In this document: positions 36,301-43,580 of the stretch, piece by piece
Layout: each line of letters starts with the position of its first letter
Position numbering within the stretch: position 1 is the first letter of the stretch
Assembly: GCA_031553415.1 (NCBI GenBank)
Contig: JAVBLO010000027.1
Coordinates: 9,024-73,023 of the forward strand
Direction: 5' to 3'
From: JAIRVZ01 sp031553415
GTDB lineage: Bacteria; Bacteroidota; Bacteroidia; Bacteroidales; Azobacteroidaceae
Length of the DNA: 64,000 nt
Made by a program: the position numbers and the translations under genes
Notes under the pieces: model-generated
The model's database searches: none
Seen by the model: the letters and a program-made list of their open reading frames with translations, nothing else
Told to the model about the DNA's origin: nothing

Positions 36301-36512
36301 TGAAAACGATCGATTTTTCATATCTGGTACCAACAAAAGCATTGCCTTCAAAATACATAAGTAGTTTGCGCTTTTATGTAAATGCTTATAACTTGTTTAC
36401 TTACACCAATTACAGTAAGTATCAGCAAGACCCTGAAATTAAAACCAATACGGCAGGTGATGCTTATATGAACCAGCGTGTAATCAATCTGGGAATGCAG
36501 GTGTCGTTCTAA
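33384..36512 (+). CDS. SusC-like TonB-dependent outer membrane transporter
   Basis: A SusC of about 1042 residues. The frame opens at ATG 33342, but ATG 33384 gives the signal peptide MKRLILLFISIQSFFFAFAQ. The carboxypeptidase-regulatory-like domain has VRGTVYSSDGETLIGVTVTV and the TonB box LEEVLVVGYGQVKR. The plug shows FFIRGISSLNN and PLIIVDDVQYSYDQ, then KDASTTAIYGIKGANGVLVV. The barrel ends in MQVSF. It follows a SusD rather than preceding one, so the operon order is SusD, SusC, SusD, SusC. It may pair with the leading SusD at 24909. An imperfect inverted repeat (36515-36570) follows its stop codon. Confidence 0.93.
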   Translation: MKRLILLFISIQSFFFAFAQGPSQVRGTVYSSDGETLIGVTVTVEGKSIGTVTDMDGVYHIAAKPGDKLSFSYLGYKKEIVSVKGSVVNVTLVPDQTSLEEVLVVGYGQVKRLTMTGSVSGISAKEIRTVPTASIQNTLSGRLPGFFSQQSSGQPGKDASDFFIRGISSLNNNDENNGNRPLIIVDDVQYSYDQLKQINVNEIESISILKDASTTAIYGIKGANGVLVVKTRRGSTGAPQINLRLESGVAMPVRTPKFLDAYTTAGLVNEAYRNDGLLDQVPFSEGDLELFRTGQDPYGHPDVNWYNEIFKKYSFQENANLDIGGGTEKVKYFITGGFFTQNGLVRNFNDPHGELNTNYFYRRFNLRTNLDFQISKTLSMRLDMNTRFMNINEPGNFNAVGEIYDFSKMRPYSAPVMNPNGTYAYHYNMPSSETELPTLNARLANEGYKRTRRYDANILYSATQKLDFITKGMYAAVQVAYSSIDENHRKMTRGADQYPSYHYDSQTDSYSINPRNNKTYAYSPYNLSGSDVLLDLVSKYNSDISARLHYDQTFNRDHVFKGMFMYNRQSATDKKEVPANFESFTLSTSYNYKNKYLVDFNMAYNGTDRFGKNNRYGFFPAGGIAYNIAEEDFFRTKFSQIQMLKFRASLGIVGSDVAPGGRYIYRQQYKQDGKYYFAEEKDSNGDANNAYHEEALGNDNVTWEKNRKLNLAVDANFLNKFSLTFETFFDYRYDQLVEKENVSLILGQKLPPTNSGETQNRGFDGQFGYQDKFGEVEFNTNLVFSYAKNKILYMAEPDLRYPWLYKTGRPIGQPFGYLFDGYYTQQDIATIEAEKNSLVKTVPAPEIPVQAGDLKYKDLNKDGVIDDYDKAPIGKPNLPTTNLGLTIGAMYKGFSVSVLFQGAFNYSFDVIGTGIESFKSQFQPVHEKRWTQERVDQGLPVEFPRLTTLPSTINSSGGYPSDYWLVNAYYIRLKTIDFSYLVPTKALPSKYISSLRFYVNAYNLFTYTNYSKYQQDPEIKTNTAGDAYMNQRVINLGMQVSF

Positions 36513-36514
36513 TC

Positions 36515-36570
36515 AAACACAGAAACACAGTGCACAGGGGTTAATTTATAAACTCTGTGCCTCTGTGTTT
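36515..36570. repeat. Imperfect inverted repeat of aaacacag / ctgtgttt units
   Basis: AAACACAG at 36515-36522 pairs with CTGTGTTT at 36563-36570, with further imperfect CACAG/CTGTG units between. It is related in style to the element at 5889-5949. It fills the gap between SusC and the SGNH-GH43 gene and could form a hairpin that lowers expression of what follows. Confidence 0.55.
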
Positions 36571-36582
36571 AATCAATTATTT

Positions 36583-38838
36583 ATGAAGAAAAAAATGTTT
36601 TCGTTACTGTTTGCTTTAGTTGCTACAGTATCGTTATCTGCACAAGAGGTCACTCCTTTCAAAGCTGGAGACAGGGCTGTTTTTTTAGGAAACAGTATCA
36701 CAGACGGAGGGCATTATCACTCCTATATCTGGTTGTATTACATGACCCGTTTCCCGGATATGCCAATGCGCATATTGAATGCGGGAATTGGCGGTGACTG
36801 TGTTTCCAACATGTATAACAGGTTCGACGGAGATGTCGCGGCTAAAAAACCTACTGTTTTGGTGGTGACATTCGGGATGAACGACAGCGGTTATTTTGAA
36901 TATAATGGTGATAATCCTCAGGCATTCGCAGATCAGAAAGTAAAGGAATGCCACAACAACTATTTATTGTTGGAAAAACGTCTGCAAGTGCTGTCCGGCA
37001 CAAAAATCGTGATGATGGGCAGTTCTCCTTACGATCAAACCGCTGAATTTGAAGGTAATTTGTTCAGGAAGAAAAACGACGCCATGCTACGGATTGTCGA
37101 TTTCCAGGAAGCTTCGGCCAAACAAAACCATTGGGAGTTTTTGGACCTCAATCGTCCGATGACTGAAATCAATGAAAAAGGGCAACAAACGAATCCTGCG
37201 TTTACCATTTGTGGAGGCGACCGTATCCATCCCGATAACGACGGTCACATGGTGATGGCTTATCTTTTCCTGAAAGCGCAAGGTTTTGCCGGGAAAGAAG
37301 TCGCTGGCATGACTATTGATGCCGGAGCAAAAGCAGTAAAAAAATCCGGTAACTGTGAGATTACAGGTTTGCAGGTTTCTCCCACGACCGTCAGCTTCAA
37401 CTATCTGGCCAAATCATTGCCTTATCCACTTGATACGATTGCAAGAGGGTGGGGAAGCCGGAGAGGTCAGGCATTAGCCACCAGGGTTGTTCCTTTCATG
37501 GATGAGATGAATAAAGAAATGTTGAAAGTGGAAGGTTTGAACGGTAGTTACCGTTTGCTCATCGACAGACAGCAAATCGGAGTCTGGACTGCCTCCGAAT
37601 TAGCTAAAGGAATAAACCTGGCGGCCGAATCTAAAACACCTCAATACCAGCAAGCATTGAAAGTAATGTTTTTGAACGAAGAGCGCTGGGAAATCGAACG
37701 CCGTTTCCGCGAATTGGCATGGGTACAATTCAATTTCCTGAAAGAAAGAGGACTGCTCAATGCCGACAACCGCGAAGCGCTTGATGTTATTGACGCTTAT
37801 GTCGCTGACGACGGTTGGTTGCGTGGACGCCGTGATATTTACATCAAAGGGATGTCGCCCGAAATCAGAAAAGCATGGGAAGATGAAATGGACTTGCTTA
37901 TCAACACCATTTATACAATCAATAAACCGGTAAAAAGAATCATTACATTGGAAAAAGTCCTGACTTCTAATCCCGCTTTTGCAGGTTGGTATGCCGACCC
38001 GGAAGGAACCCTTTTCGATAATCAGTATTGGATTTATCCCACTTATTCAGTTCCATACGAAAAACAACTTTTCTTCGATGCTTTCTCTTCATCCGATTTG
38101 ATTCAATGGAAGAAACACCCGAAAGTATTGGATGTAAAAAATGTTAAATGGGTGAAACGAGCCTTGTGGGCGCCAGCCATCGTGAAGAAAGACAACCGCT
38201 ATTTTTTGTTTTTCGGAGGAAATGATATCCAGAGTGATAATGAATACGGAGGAATCGGGGTCGCAGTTGCCGATAAACCGCAAGGCCCTTTCAAGGACTA
38301 TTTAGGCAAGCCGCTGATTGATAAGTTCTATAATGGCGCACAACCAATCGACCAGTTTGTATTTCAGGATAAAGATGGTAGCTACTATATATATTATGGG
38401 GGTTGGAGACATTGCAATGTCGCTAAATTGAATGCTGATTTTACCGGATTCGAACCTTTACCGGGAGGAGGCATATTCCGGGAAGTCACTCCGAAAGATT
38501 ACACGGAAGGCCCTTTCATGTTTGTACGCAATGGAAAATACTATTTCATGTGGTCGGAAGGCGCATGGACAGGACATGATTACCGTGTAGCTTACGCTAT
38601 TTCCGACAACCCTTTCGGACCGTTCAACAAAATCGGAACAGTTATCAAAACCAATCCGGAAATGGCTACCGGAGCCGGACATCATTCTGTAATACACGAT
38701 CCTCAAACCGGTAAATATTATTTTGTTTATCACCGCCATCCGGCAGGAGATTCTGAAGGAAATCACCGTGAAACCTGCATCGAAGAAATGTTTTTCGATG
38801 ATAAGGGATATATACAACAAGTAATTATGACAAAATGA
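36583..38838 (+). CDS. SGNH esterase - GH43 fusion
   Basis: A secreted protein of about 751 residues. ATG 36583 is chosen; the in-frame GTG 36565 lies in the inverted repeat. Signal peptide MKKKMFSLLFALVATVSLSAQ. Residues about 28-265 are an SGNH hydrolase (FLGNSITDGG, NAGIGGD, TFGMNDSG, CGGDRIHPDNDGH). A helical linker follows (about 270-440). Residues about 455-745 form a GH43-type five-bladed propeller with Asp472 (YADPEG), Asp590 (IDQF) and Glu642 (TEGPF) as base, pKa modulator and acid. An esterase joined to an arabinan- or galactan-type hydrolase suggests de-acylation followed by cleavage of one side chain. GH43 does not normally act on mannan, so the substrate probably has other sugars. 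It overlaps the next GH92 by 4 bp (ATGA). Confidence 0.87.
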   Translation: MKKKMFSLLFALVATVSLSAQEVTPFKAGDRAVFLGNSITDGGHYHSYIWLYYMTRFPDMPMRILNAGIGGDCVSNMYNRFDGDVAAKKPTVLVVTFGMNDSGYFEYNGDNPQAFADQKVKECHNNYLLLEKRLQVLSGTKIVMMGSSPYDQTAEFEGNLFRKKNDAMLRIVDFQEASAKQNHWEFLDLNRPMTEINEKGQQTNPAFTICGGDRIHPDNDGHMVMAYLFLKAQGFAGKEVAGMTIDAGAKAVKKSGNCEITGLQVSPTTVSFNYLAKSLPYPLDTIARGWGSRRGQALATRVVPFMDEMNKEMLKVEGLNGSYRLLIDRQQIGVWTASELAKGINLAAESKTPQYQQALKVMFLNEERWEIERRFRELAWVQFNFLKERGLLNADNREALDVIDAYVADDGWLRGRRDIYIKGMSPEIRKAWEDEMDLLINTIYTINKPVKRIITLEKVLTSNPAFAGWYADPEGTLFDNQYWIYPTYSVPYEKQLFFDAFSSSDLIQWKKHPKVLDVKNVKWVKRALWAPAIVKKDNRYFLFFGGNDIQSDNEYGGIGVAVADKPQGPFKDYLGKPLIDKFYNGAQPIDQFVFQDKDGSYYIYYGGWRHCNVAKLNADFTGFEPLPGGGIFREVTPKDYTEGPFMFVRNGKYYFMWSEGAWTGHDYRVAYAISDNPFGPFNKIGTVIKTNPEMATGAGHHSVIHDPQTGKYYFVYHRHPAGDSEGNHRETCIEEMFFDDKGYIQQVIMTK

Positions 38839-41108
38839 AAAAGATAAGATACACCCTACTACTAATTGCAAACTTTGCATTGGCAGGTATTTCATCTGCC
38901 AATACGCAAGATTTGGTGCAGTATGTAAACACCCTGCAAGGAACAGACTCGAATTTCGGCCTGAGTTACGGAAATACTTACCCGACTACTGCATTGCCTT
39001 TTGGAATGCATTTCTGGTCGGCACAAACAGGAAAAAACGGTGACGGTTGGAAATATCAGTATTCGGCCACAACTATCCGTGGTTTTGAAGAAGTACATCA
39101 ATGCAGTCCCTGGATGGGCGATTATGGCGTGTTTACATTGATGCCTGTGGCTGGGAAATTAGTAGTGAACGAACATGAAAGGGCTGCTCAATTCAGTCAC
39201 AACAACGAAATTGCGAAACCTCATTATTATAAAGTTAAATTCGACAATGGAGTAACTACCGAAATTTCGCCTACGGAGCGCGCCGCTCATTTCCGCTTTT
39301 CATTCCCTAAAAACGAAGATGCTTATGTCGTTTTAGACGGATATACCAAAATGAGTTCGGTAAAAATCGACCCGAAAGCGAAACAAATCACAGGATATGT
39401 AAACAATGGAAACTTTGTCCCAAAAAATTTCAAAAACTATTTTGTGATTCAGTTCGATGAACCTTTTGAAGCATTCGGAACCTGGGAAAATGAAAAATAT
39501 ACCATTCAGGAAAATACTGTAGAAGCAGAAGGAAAAGGGGCCGGGGCTTACATCAGATTCAAAAAAGGCTCAGTCATAAACGCCAGGGTAACCTCTTCTT
39601 ACATCAGCCCGGAACAAGCGCAACTTGCACTGAAAAAAGAACTTGGAGCGCATAAATCGTTCGAAGATACGAAGAAAAAAGCGGCGGATGTCTGGAATCA
39701 ATTGCTTGGCCGAGTGTTGGTTGAAGGTGGAACAAAAGAGCAAATAGAAACGTTTTATTCCTGCCTTTTCAGGGCAAACCTTTTCTCCCGCAAATTCTAT
39801 GAACTGGATGTGAATGATAAACCTTATTATTATAGTCCTTATGACGGTGAAGTACATCAAGGATATATGTTTACTGATAACGGATTCTGGGATACTTTCC
39901 GTTCTCAGTTTCCTCTGACGAATATTCTTCATCCCACCATGCAGGGACAGTATATGAATGCCTTGCTCGATGCGCAGGAACAATGCGGATGGTTTCCTTC
40001 CTGGTCGGCTCCCGGTGAAACCGGCGGGATGCTTGGTAACCATGCTATTTCGCTTATTACTGATGCCTGGGCTAAAGGTATCCGTACCTTCGATCCGGAA
40101 AGAGCGTTAAAAGCTTATGCACACGAAGCCATGAATAAAGGCCCCTGGGGTGGCGCCAATGGCCGTCCTTGCTGGAAAGAATATTACCAGTTGGGATACA
40201 TCCCTTATCCGGAATCAAGTGGTTCAACCGCTCAGACTCTCGAATCTGCTTATGATGACTGGTGCGGTTACCAATTAGCTAAAATGACAGGAAATCAATT
40301 CTACCAGGATGTTTTTGCAAGGCAGATGTATAATTACAGGAATGTATTCGATCCTTCTGTCGGATTCATGCGCGGCAGGAAAATCGATGGTTCCTGGGCT
40401 GATTTTGATGTATACGAATGGGGCGGACCCTATTGCGAAGGAAATGCCTGGCACTATACTTGGTCGGTTTTCCATGATGTACAGGGATTAATCAACCTGA
40501 TGGGAGGGAATGAAACATTTACCTTAAAAATTGATTCTGTGTTTTCAGTCCCTAACACTGTGAAATACGGAACTTACGGAACAAAAATCCACGAAATGCT
40601 CGAAATGGAGCTGGCCAACATGGGACAATATGCCCAGGGAAACCAACCGATACAACACATGATTTATTTATACAGCTATGCAGGACAGCCCTGGAAAACC
40701 CAATATTGGATCCGTCAGGTAATGGACAGATTGTATAATGCTACAGAAAAAGGTTATCCCGGTGATGAAGACCAGGGCGGAATGTCTTCCTGGTATGTGC
40801 TGAGCGCATTGGGTATTTACAGTGTTTGCCCGGGAACAGATGAGTATGTATTGGGAAGTCCCATATTTAAGAAAGCCACAATTACCATGGAAGACGGCAG
40901 GAAATTTATCATTCAGGCCAATAATAACAGCAAGGAAAATGTATATATACAATCAGTATCTTTGAATGGCGCCGGATATACTAAAAATTTTATCCGCTAT
41001 AGCGATATTGTTTCCGGAGGAATACTGAAATTGGAAATGGGTGATAAGCCTGAAAAAACAAGAGGACTTAAAGCCGGCGACAAGCCATTTTCATTGTCGA
41101 AAAAATAA
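38835..41108 (+). CDS. GH92 with Gln at the catalytic acid position (putative mannosyl-phosphodiester hydrolase)
   Basis: A 757-residue GH92 with a signal peptide (to about residue 22, ISSANTQ) and no lipobox. Landmarks: YVNTLQGTDSNFGLSYGNTYPTTALPFGMHFW; FWDTFRSQFPL; GNQPIQHMIYLYSYAGQPW; GDEDQGGMSSWYV with Asp644 and Asp646. The motif that reads GNEP or ANEP in the other two GH92 proteins here is GNQP, with Gln604 replacing the acid Glu. From established work, GH92 members with this Glu-to-Gln change (a Cellulosimicrobium enzyme and relatives) cleave mannose-1-phosphate diesters, because phosphate leaves without acid help. I therefore predict a mannosyl-phosphate uncapping activity; loss of activity is the alternative. 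It overlaps the SGNH-GH43 gene by 4 bp. Confidence 0.9.
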   Translation: MKKIRYTLLLIANFALAGISSANTQDLVQYVNTLQGTDSNFGLSYGNTYPTTALPFGMHFWSAQTGKNGDGWKYQYSATTIRGFEEVHQCSPWMGDYGVFTLMPVAGKLVVNEHERAAQFSHNNEIAKPHYYKVKFDNGVTTEISPTERAAHFRFSFPKNEDAYVVLDGYTKMSSVKIDPKAKQITGYVNNGNFVPKNFKNYFVIQFDEPFEAFGTWENEKYTIQENTVEAEGKGAGAYIRFKKGSVINARVTSSYISPEQAQLALKKELGAHKSFEDTKKKAADVWNQLLGRVLVEGGTKEQIETFYSCLFRANLFSRKFYELDVNDKPYYYSPYDGEVHQGYMFTDNGFWDTFRSQFPLTNILHPTMQGQYMNALLDAQEQCGWFPSWSAPGETGGMLGNHAISLITDAWAKGIRTFDPERALKAYAHEAMNKGPWGGANGRPCWKEYYQLGYIPYPESSGSTAQTLESAYDDWCGYQLAKMTGNQFYQDVFARQMYNYRNVFDPSVGFMRGRKIDGSWADFDVYEWGGPYCEGNAWHYTWSVFHDVQGLINLMGGNETFTLKIDSVFSVPNTVKYGTYGTKIHEMLEMELANMGQYAQGNQPIQHMIYLYSYAGQPWKTQYWIRQVMDRLYNATEKGYPGDEDQGGMSSWYVLSALGIYSVCPGTDEYVLGSPIFKKATITMEDGRKFIIQANNNSKENVYIQSVSLNGAGYTKNFIRYSDIVSGGILKLEMGDKPEKTRGLKAGDKPFSLSKK

Positions 41109-41120
41109 TTTGAAAAACTT

Positions 41121-41150
41121 TTGGTGGTATTGTTTCCCTTAATCGTTCTA
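41121..41150 (+). promoter_or_regulatory. ECF-sigma-like promoter motif, site 3
   Basis: GGTGGT at 41123-41128 and CGTTC at 41144-41148, 15 bases apart; AATCGTTC is complete. It shares TTTTGGTGGTATTG with site 4. The predicted start of transcription is near 41155, giving a leader of about 48 nt before the discoidin-domain gene at 41203. Confidence 0.62.
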
Positions 41151-41160
41151 AGGGAAACAA
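41130..41160. promoter_or_regulatory. Perfect 11-bp inverted repeat centred on the -10-like element
   Basis: TTGTTTCCCTT (41130-41140) and AAGGGAAACAA (41150-41160) are exact reverse complements, with AATCGTTCT in the 9-base loop. There is no T-run, so it does not look like a terminator. An operator or an mRNA leader hairpin is possible. The other three motif sites lack this palindrome. Confidence 0.5.
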
Positions 41161-41202
41161 TCTGATGTTTATATGATTACTAACAATTAAAATTTAATTC
41201 TC

Positions 41203-43356
41203 ATGAAAAAAATTTTCTTTTCGATTTTATTTGTGTTTGGCGCCCTGTGCTCTTATGCAGGTCCATATCACTGTGGAGTGAATCAGTTGAGCAACCTGTT
41301 GGATGCGATAGAAGGACATGCCGCCGGTACTGCCATCAAAAATGCAAATGGAGAGTATAATACCGATGCCGATAAGGGATGGGAAAAATTACCGGGTATT
41401 TGCTGGAAAGTAGACGGCACTTATGGCGCACCTGGTGATGATGATAAGGTCGCATTAGAATATATTGACGCCACAAAGTTGAATTATTATCCTATTCGTT
41501 CTATTGATTGGAGCAATAAAGGTTATGTACAATTGCCAGGTGTCGATATTGTATTAGAACAACCGGCAGATTTCACTGATACAAGTTTTGCCGATCGCAA
41601 TGAATTGCGTTGGTTGAAGTTCATCAATTTTTCAGGAAATCAATTCCATTCTATTACAATTAAGGGCTCGAACCGGCTCGAACAACTGACATCTATTAAT
41701 TTATCTAACATCCCTACTTTGGAACATCTGGAAATTAAAGATTGTACTAATGCAGTGGTAGATCTTACAAATAATAAGTTATCTTTCAGTAAACTTTTTG
41801 ATTTAACAGAAAATATTAGTGGAGTTGCAAATGTGCTTAAAGCTAATCAGGGAGATATCGAAGTCGCATTTCCAAGAGGAGCGGTTGATTTTACGGATGA
41901 ATATGAGTTTCCCAGAAGTTATACCCGGTATTCATTTACAACAATGGAAGGAGCCGCCATTACACCGGCGACAAATAACGGACAAGGTTTGTTTAGTTTT
42001 GGAAGCGAATATGAAGGCAAAACTATCAAATGTATAATGAAAAATGCTTATTTCCCTGAATTTGAGCAAAATGGTCTTGTGTACTTAGTTACATTAACAA
42101 GTGATCCGTTATCTCTTAAATCAGTAGCAATATCTCCCACAGTTCCTACTGCTTATCAAAATGAAGCTTTTAGCTTTAAAGCTACAACTTTGAATTTCAA
42201 TAATGAGCCTGCAGAAAGTGTAACTGCAAAATGGGAAGTTGTAACAGGCAACGGAACTTTCTCCGATGCCAATGCTTTTACAACTGCGTTTACCCCGTCG
42301 ACTTCCGGTAATGTTGAAATCAAATGTGTTGTTACTCAAAAAAGAAGCGACAAAAATGATGTTGTAGTGGAAAAATCTCTTTCATTCAACGTAAATCCTG
42401 CCCGTGTTGTATCGGATATTAAGGCAAGTTTCGACCTTTTAGTATACCTGACAGGTGAAGAAGCTAAATTTACAATTGAAGTAACAGACCAATACGGAAC
42501 TTATCCCGGTAAAACCGATGGCATTCAAATTAGTGCAAATATGGGTGAGTTTGATATTGCAAACAAAATTTATTACTGCAATCAACCTGGGTTTGTAACA
42601 GTTACCTTTAAGGCAAACGATGCTGTTGTAACACAGGATTTATTGATTCTTGAAAATGATCCGTTAGATGCTGTTGTCTCAGATTTCAGTTCGGAAGAAG
42701 AGCCCAAAGATAGCGGACTGACAGGGCCTGCCAGTCTGGTTGTCGATGGAAACCATGCTTCACGTTGGGCTGCATCCCAACATGCAGTTGAAGGGGTAAG
42801 TCCTTTGAATGAAAATAATAGAAGAGATTATCCTGAATATTTAGTTCTTGACTTGGGAGAAGCAACAGATATATGTATGGTAGAAGTTGACTGGGAAACA
42901 TCAAGAGCATTGGATTGGACATTGTCTGTGTCTTCAGATGGCAATCTTTGGGAAGTTTACGGAGCTGATGAGCCAGTGGATATGGGAGGTGGCCACTATA
43001 TCAGCCGCTTGATCGGAGAAGCAAAAGCCAGATATATCAAGCTTGATTGTTTGGAAAGAAATAATAATTTAGGTGGAATGTGGAATTTCTCTGTTTTTGA
43101 GATTACGACTTATGCAGGGCGTTTCCCTAATGCTACGAAAAAAGTTATCAACAACTCTGGAGTATCTTACGATGGAACTCAATTGAATATCCTGAGCGAA
43201 GGTAAAGTTTCTACTGTTGTTTATTCTATCGCCGGACAGCAGGTATTAACCAGTGATGCTTCTTCTGTCAATGTTTCTTCTTTGAATAAAGGATGTTATA
43301 TTGCTAAGATAATCAACGAAAACGGAACTGTTTCTACTTTCAAATTTGTAAAGTAA
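41203..43356 (+). CDS. Secreted multidomain protein with LRR-like, Ig-like and discoidin (F5/8C) domains and T9SS tail
   Basis: A 717-residue surface protein of unknown function, paralogous to the one at 44841. Order: signal peptide (to about 20, CSYAG); a conserved N-terminal segment (CGVNQLSNLLDAIEG); short leucine-rich-like repeats about 140-210 (LRWLKFINFSGNQFHSITI); Ig-like domains about 305-490; a discoidin/CBM32 domain about 500-640 (SLVVDGNHASRWAAS, DYPEYLVLDLGEATD, ARYIKLDCLER); and a T9SS sorting domain in the last 65 residues. Most likely a surface glycan-binding protein. It sits alone behind ECF-like site 3 and a perfect inverted repeat. Confidence 0.8.
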   Translation: MKKIFFSILFVFGALCSYAGPYHCGVNQLSNLLDAIEGHAAGTAIKNANGEYNTDADKGWEKLPGICWKVDGTYGAPGDDDKVALEYIDATKLNYYPIRSIDWSNKGYVQLPGVDIVLEQPADFTDTSFADRNELRWLKFINFSGNQFHSITIKGSNRLEQLTSINLSNIPTLEHLEIKDCTNAVVDLTNNKLSFSKLFDLTENISGVANVLKANQGDIEVAFPRGAVDFTDEYEFPRSYTRYSFTTMEGAAITPATNNGQGLFSFGSEYEGKTIKCIMKNAYFPEFEQNGLVYLVTLTSDPLSLKSVAISPTVPTAYQNEAFSFKATTLNFNNEPAESVTAKWEVVTGNGTFSDANAFTTAFTPSTSGNVEIKCVVTQKRSDKNDVVVEKSLSFNVNPARVVSDIKASFDLLVYLTGEEAKFTIEVTDQYGTYPGKTDGIQISANMGEFDIANKIYYCNQPGFVTVTFKANDAVVTQDLLILENDPLDAVVSDFSSEEEPKDSGLTGPASLVVDGNHASRWAASQHAVEGVSPLNENNRRDYPEYLVLDLGEATDICMVEVDWETSRALDWTLSVSSDGNLWEVYGADEPVDMGGGHYISRLIGEAKARYIKLDCLERNNNLGGMWNFSVFEITTYAGRFPNATKKVINNSGVSYDGTQLNILSEGKVSTVVYSIAGQQVLTSDASSVNVSSLNKGCYIAKIINENGTVSTFKFVK

Positions 43357-43402
43357 TTATGTTTTAGCAGAACCATACCGGGTTCTGATTGAGTTATTTG
43401 AA

Positions 43403-43482
43403 AAGAGGCTGTCTCAAAAAGCCACGAATTGCACGGAACAAAATTCGTGGCTAATGGCTTTTGAAGACAGCTTCTTTTTTTA
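43403..43482 (+). terminator. Long hairpin terminator
   Basis: GAGGCTGTCTCAAAAAGCC begins the left arm at 43405 and continues into CACGAATT. The right arm is AATTCGTGGCTAATGGC, then TTTTGAAGACAGCTTC, ending at 43474 with one small bulge. TTTTTTT follows. It lies 47 bp after the stop of the discoidin-domain gene and fits an intrinsic terminator. Confidence 0.8.
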
Positions 43483-43580
43483 TGTAAGGGCCTGTTTAAT
43501 TTTTAAAAGATAAAGATGTAGATACATTCGTTCTTAATTGTGAGATATCATGATTCCTAATTTCTTAAATCTGGTGGCAA

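Noticed and set aside
36565..36582. GTG start of the SGNH-GH43 gene inside the inverted repeat
   Set aside because: It would add six residues (MFNQLF) from the repeat before a complete signal peptide; ATG 36583 is better.
43522..43535. A further CGTTCTTA upstream of the Lnb-like gene as a fifth ECF-like promoter
   Set aside because: The sequence 15 bases upstream is AGATAA, not [AG]GTGGT, so only the -10-like half is present.
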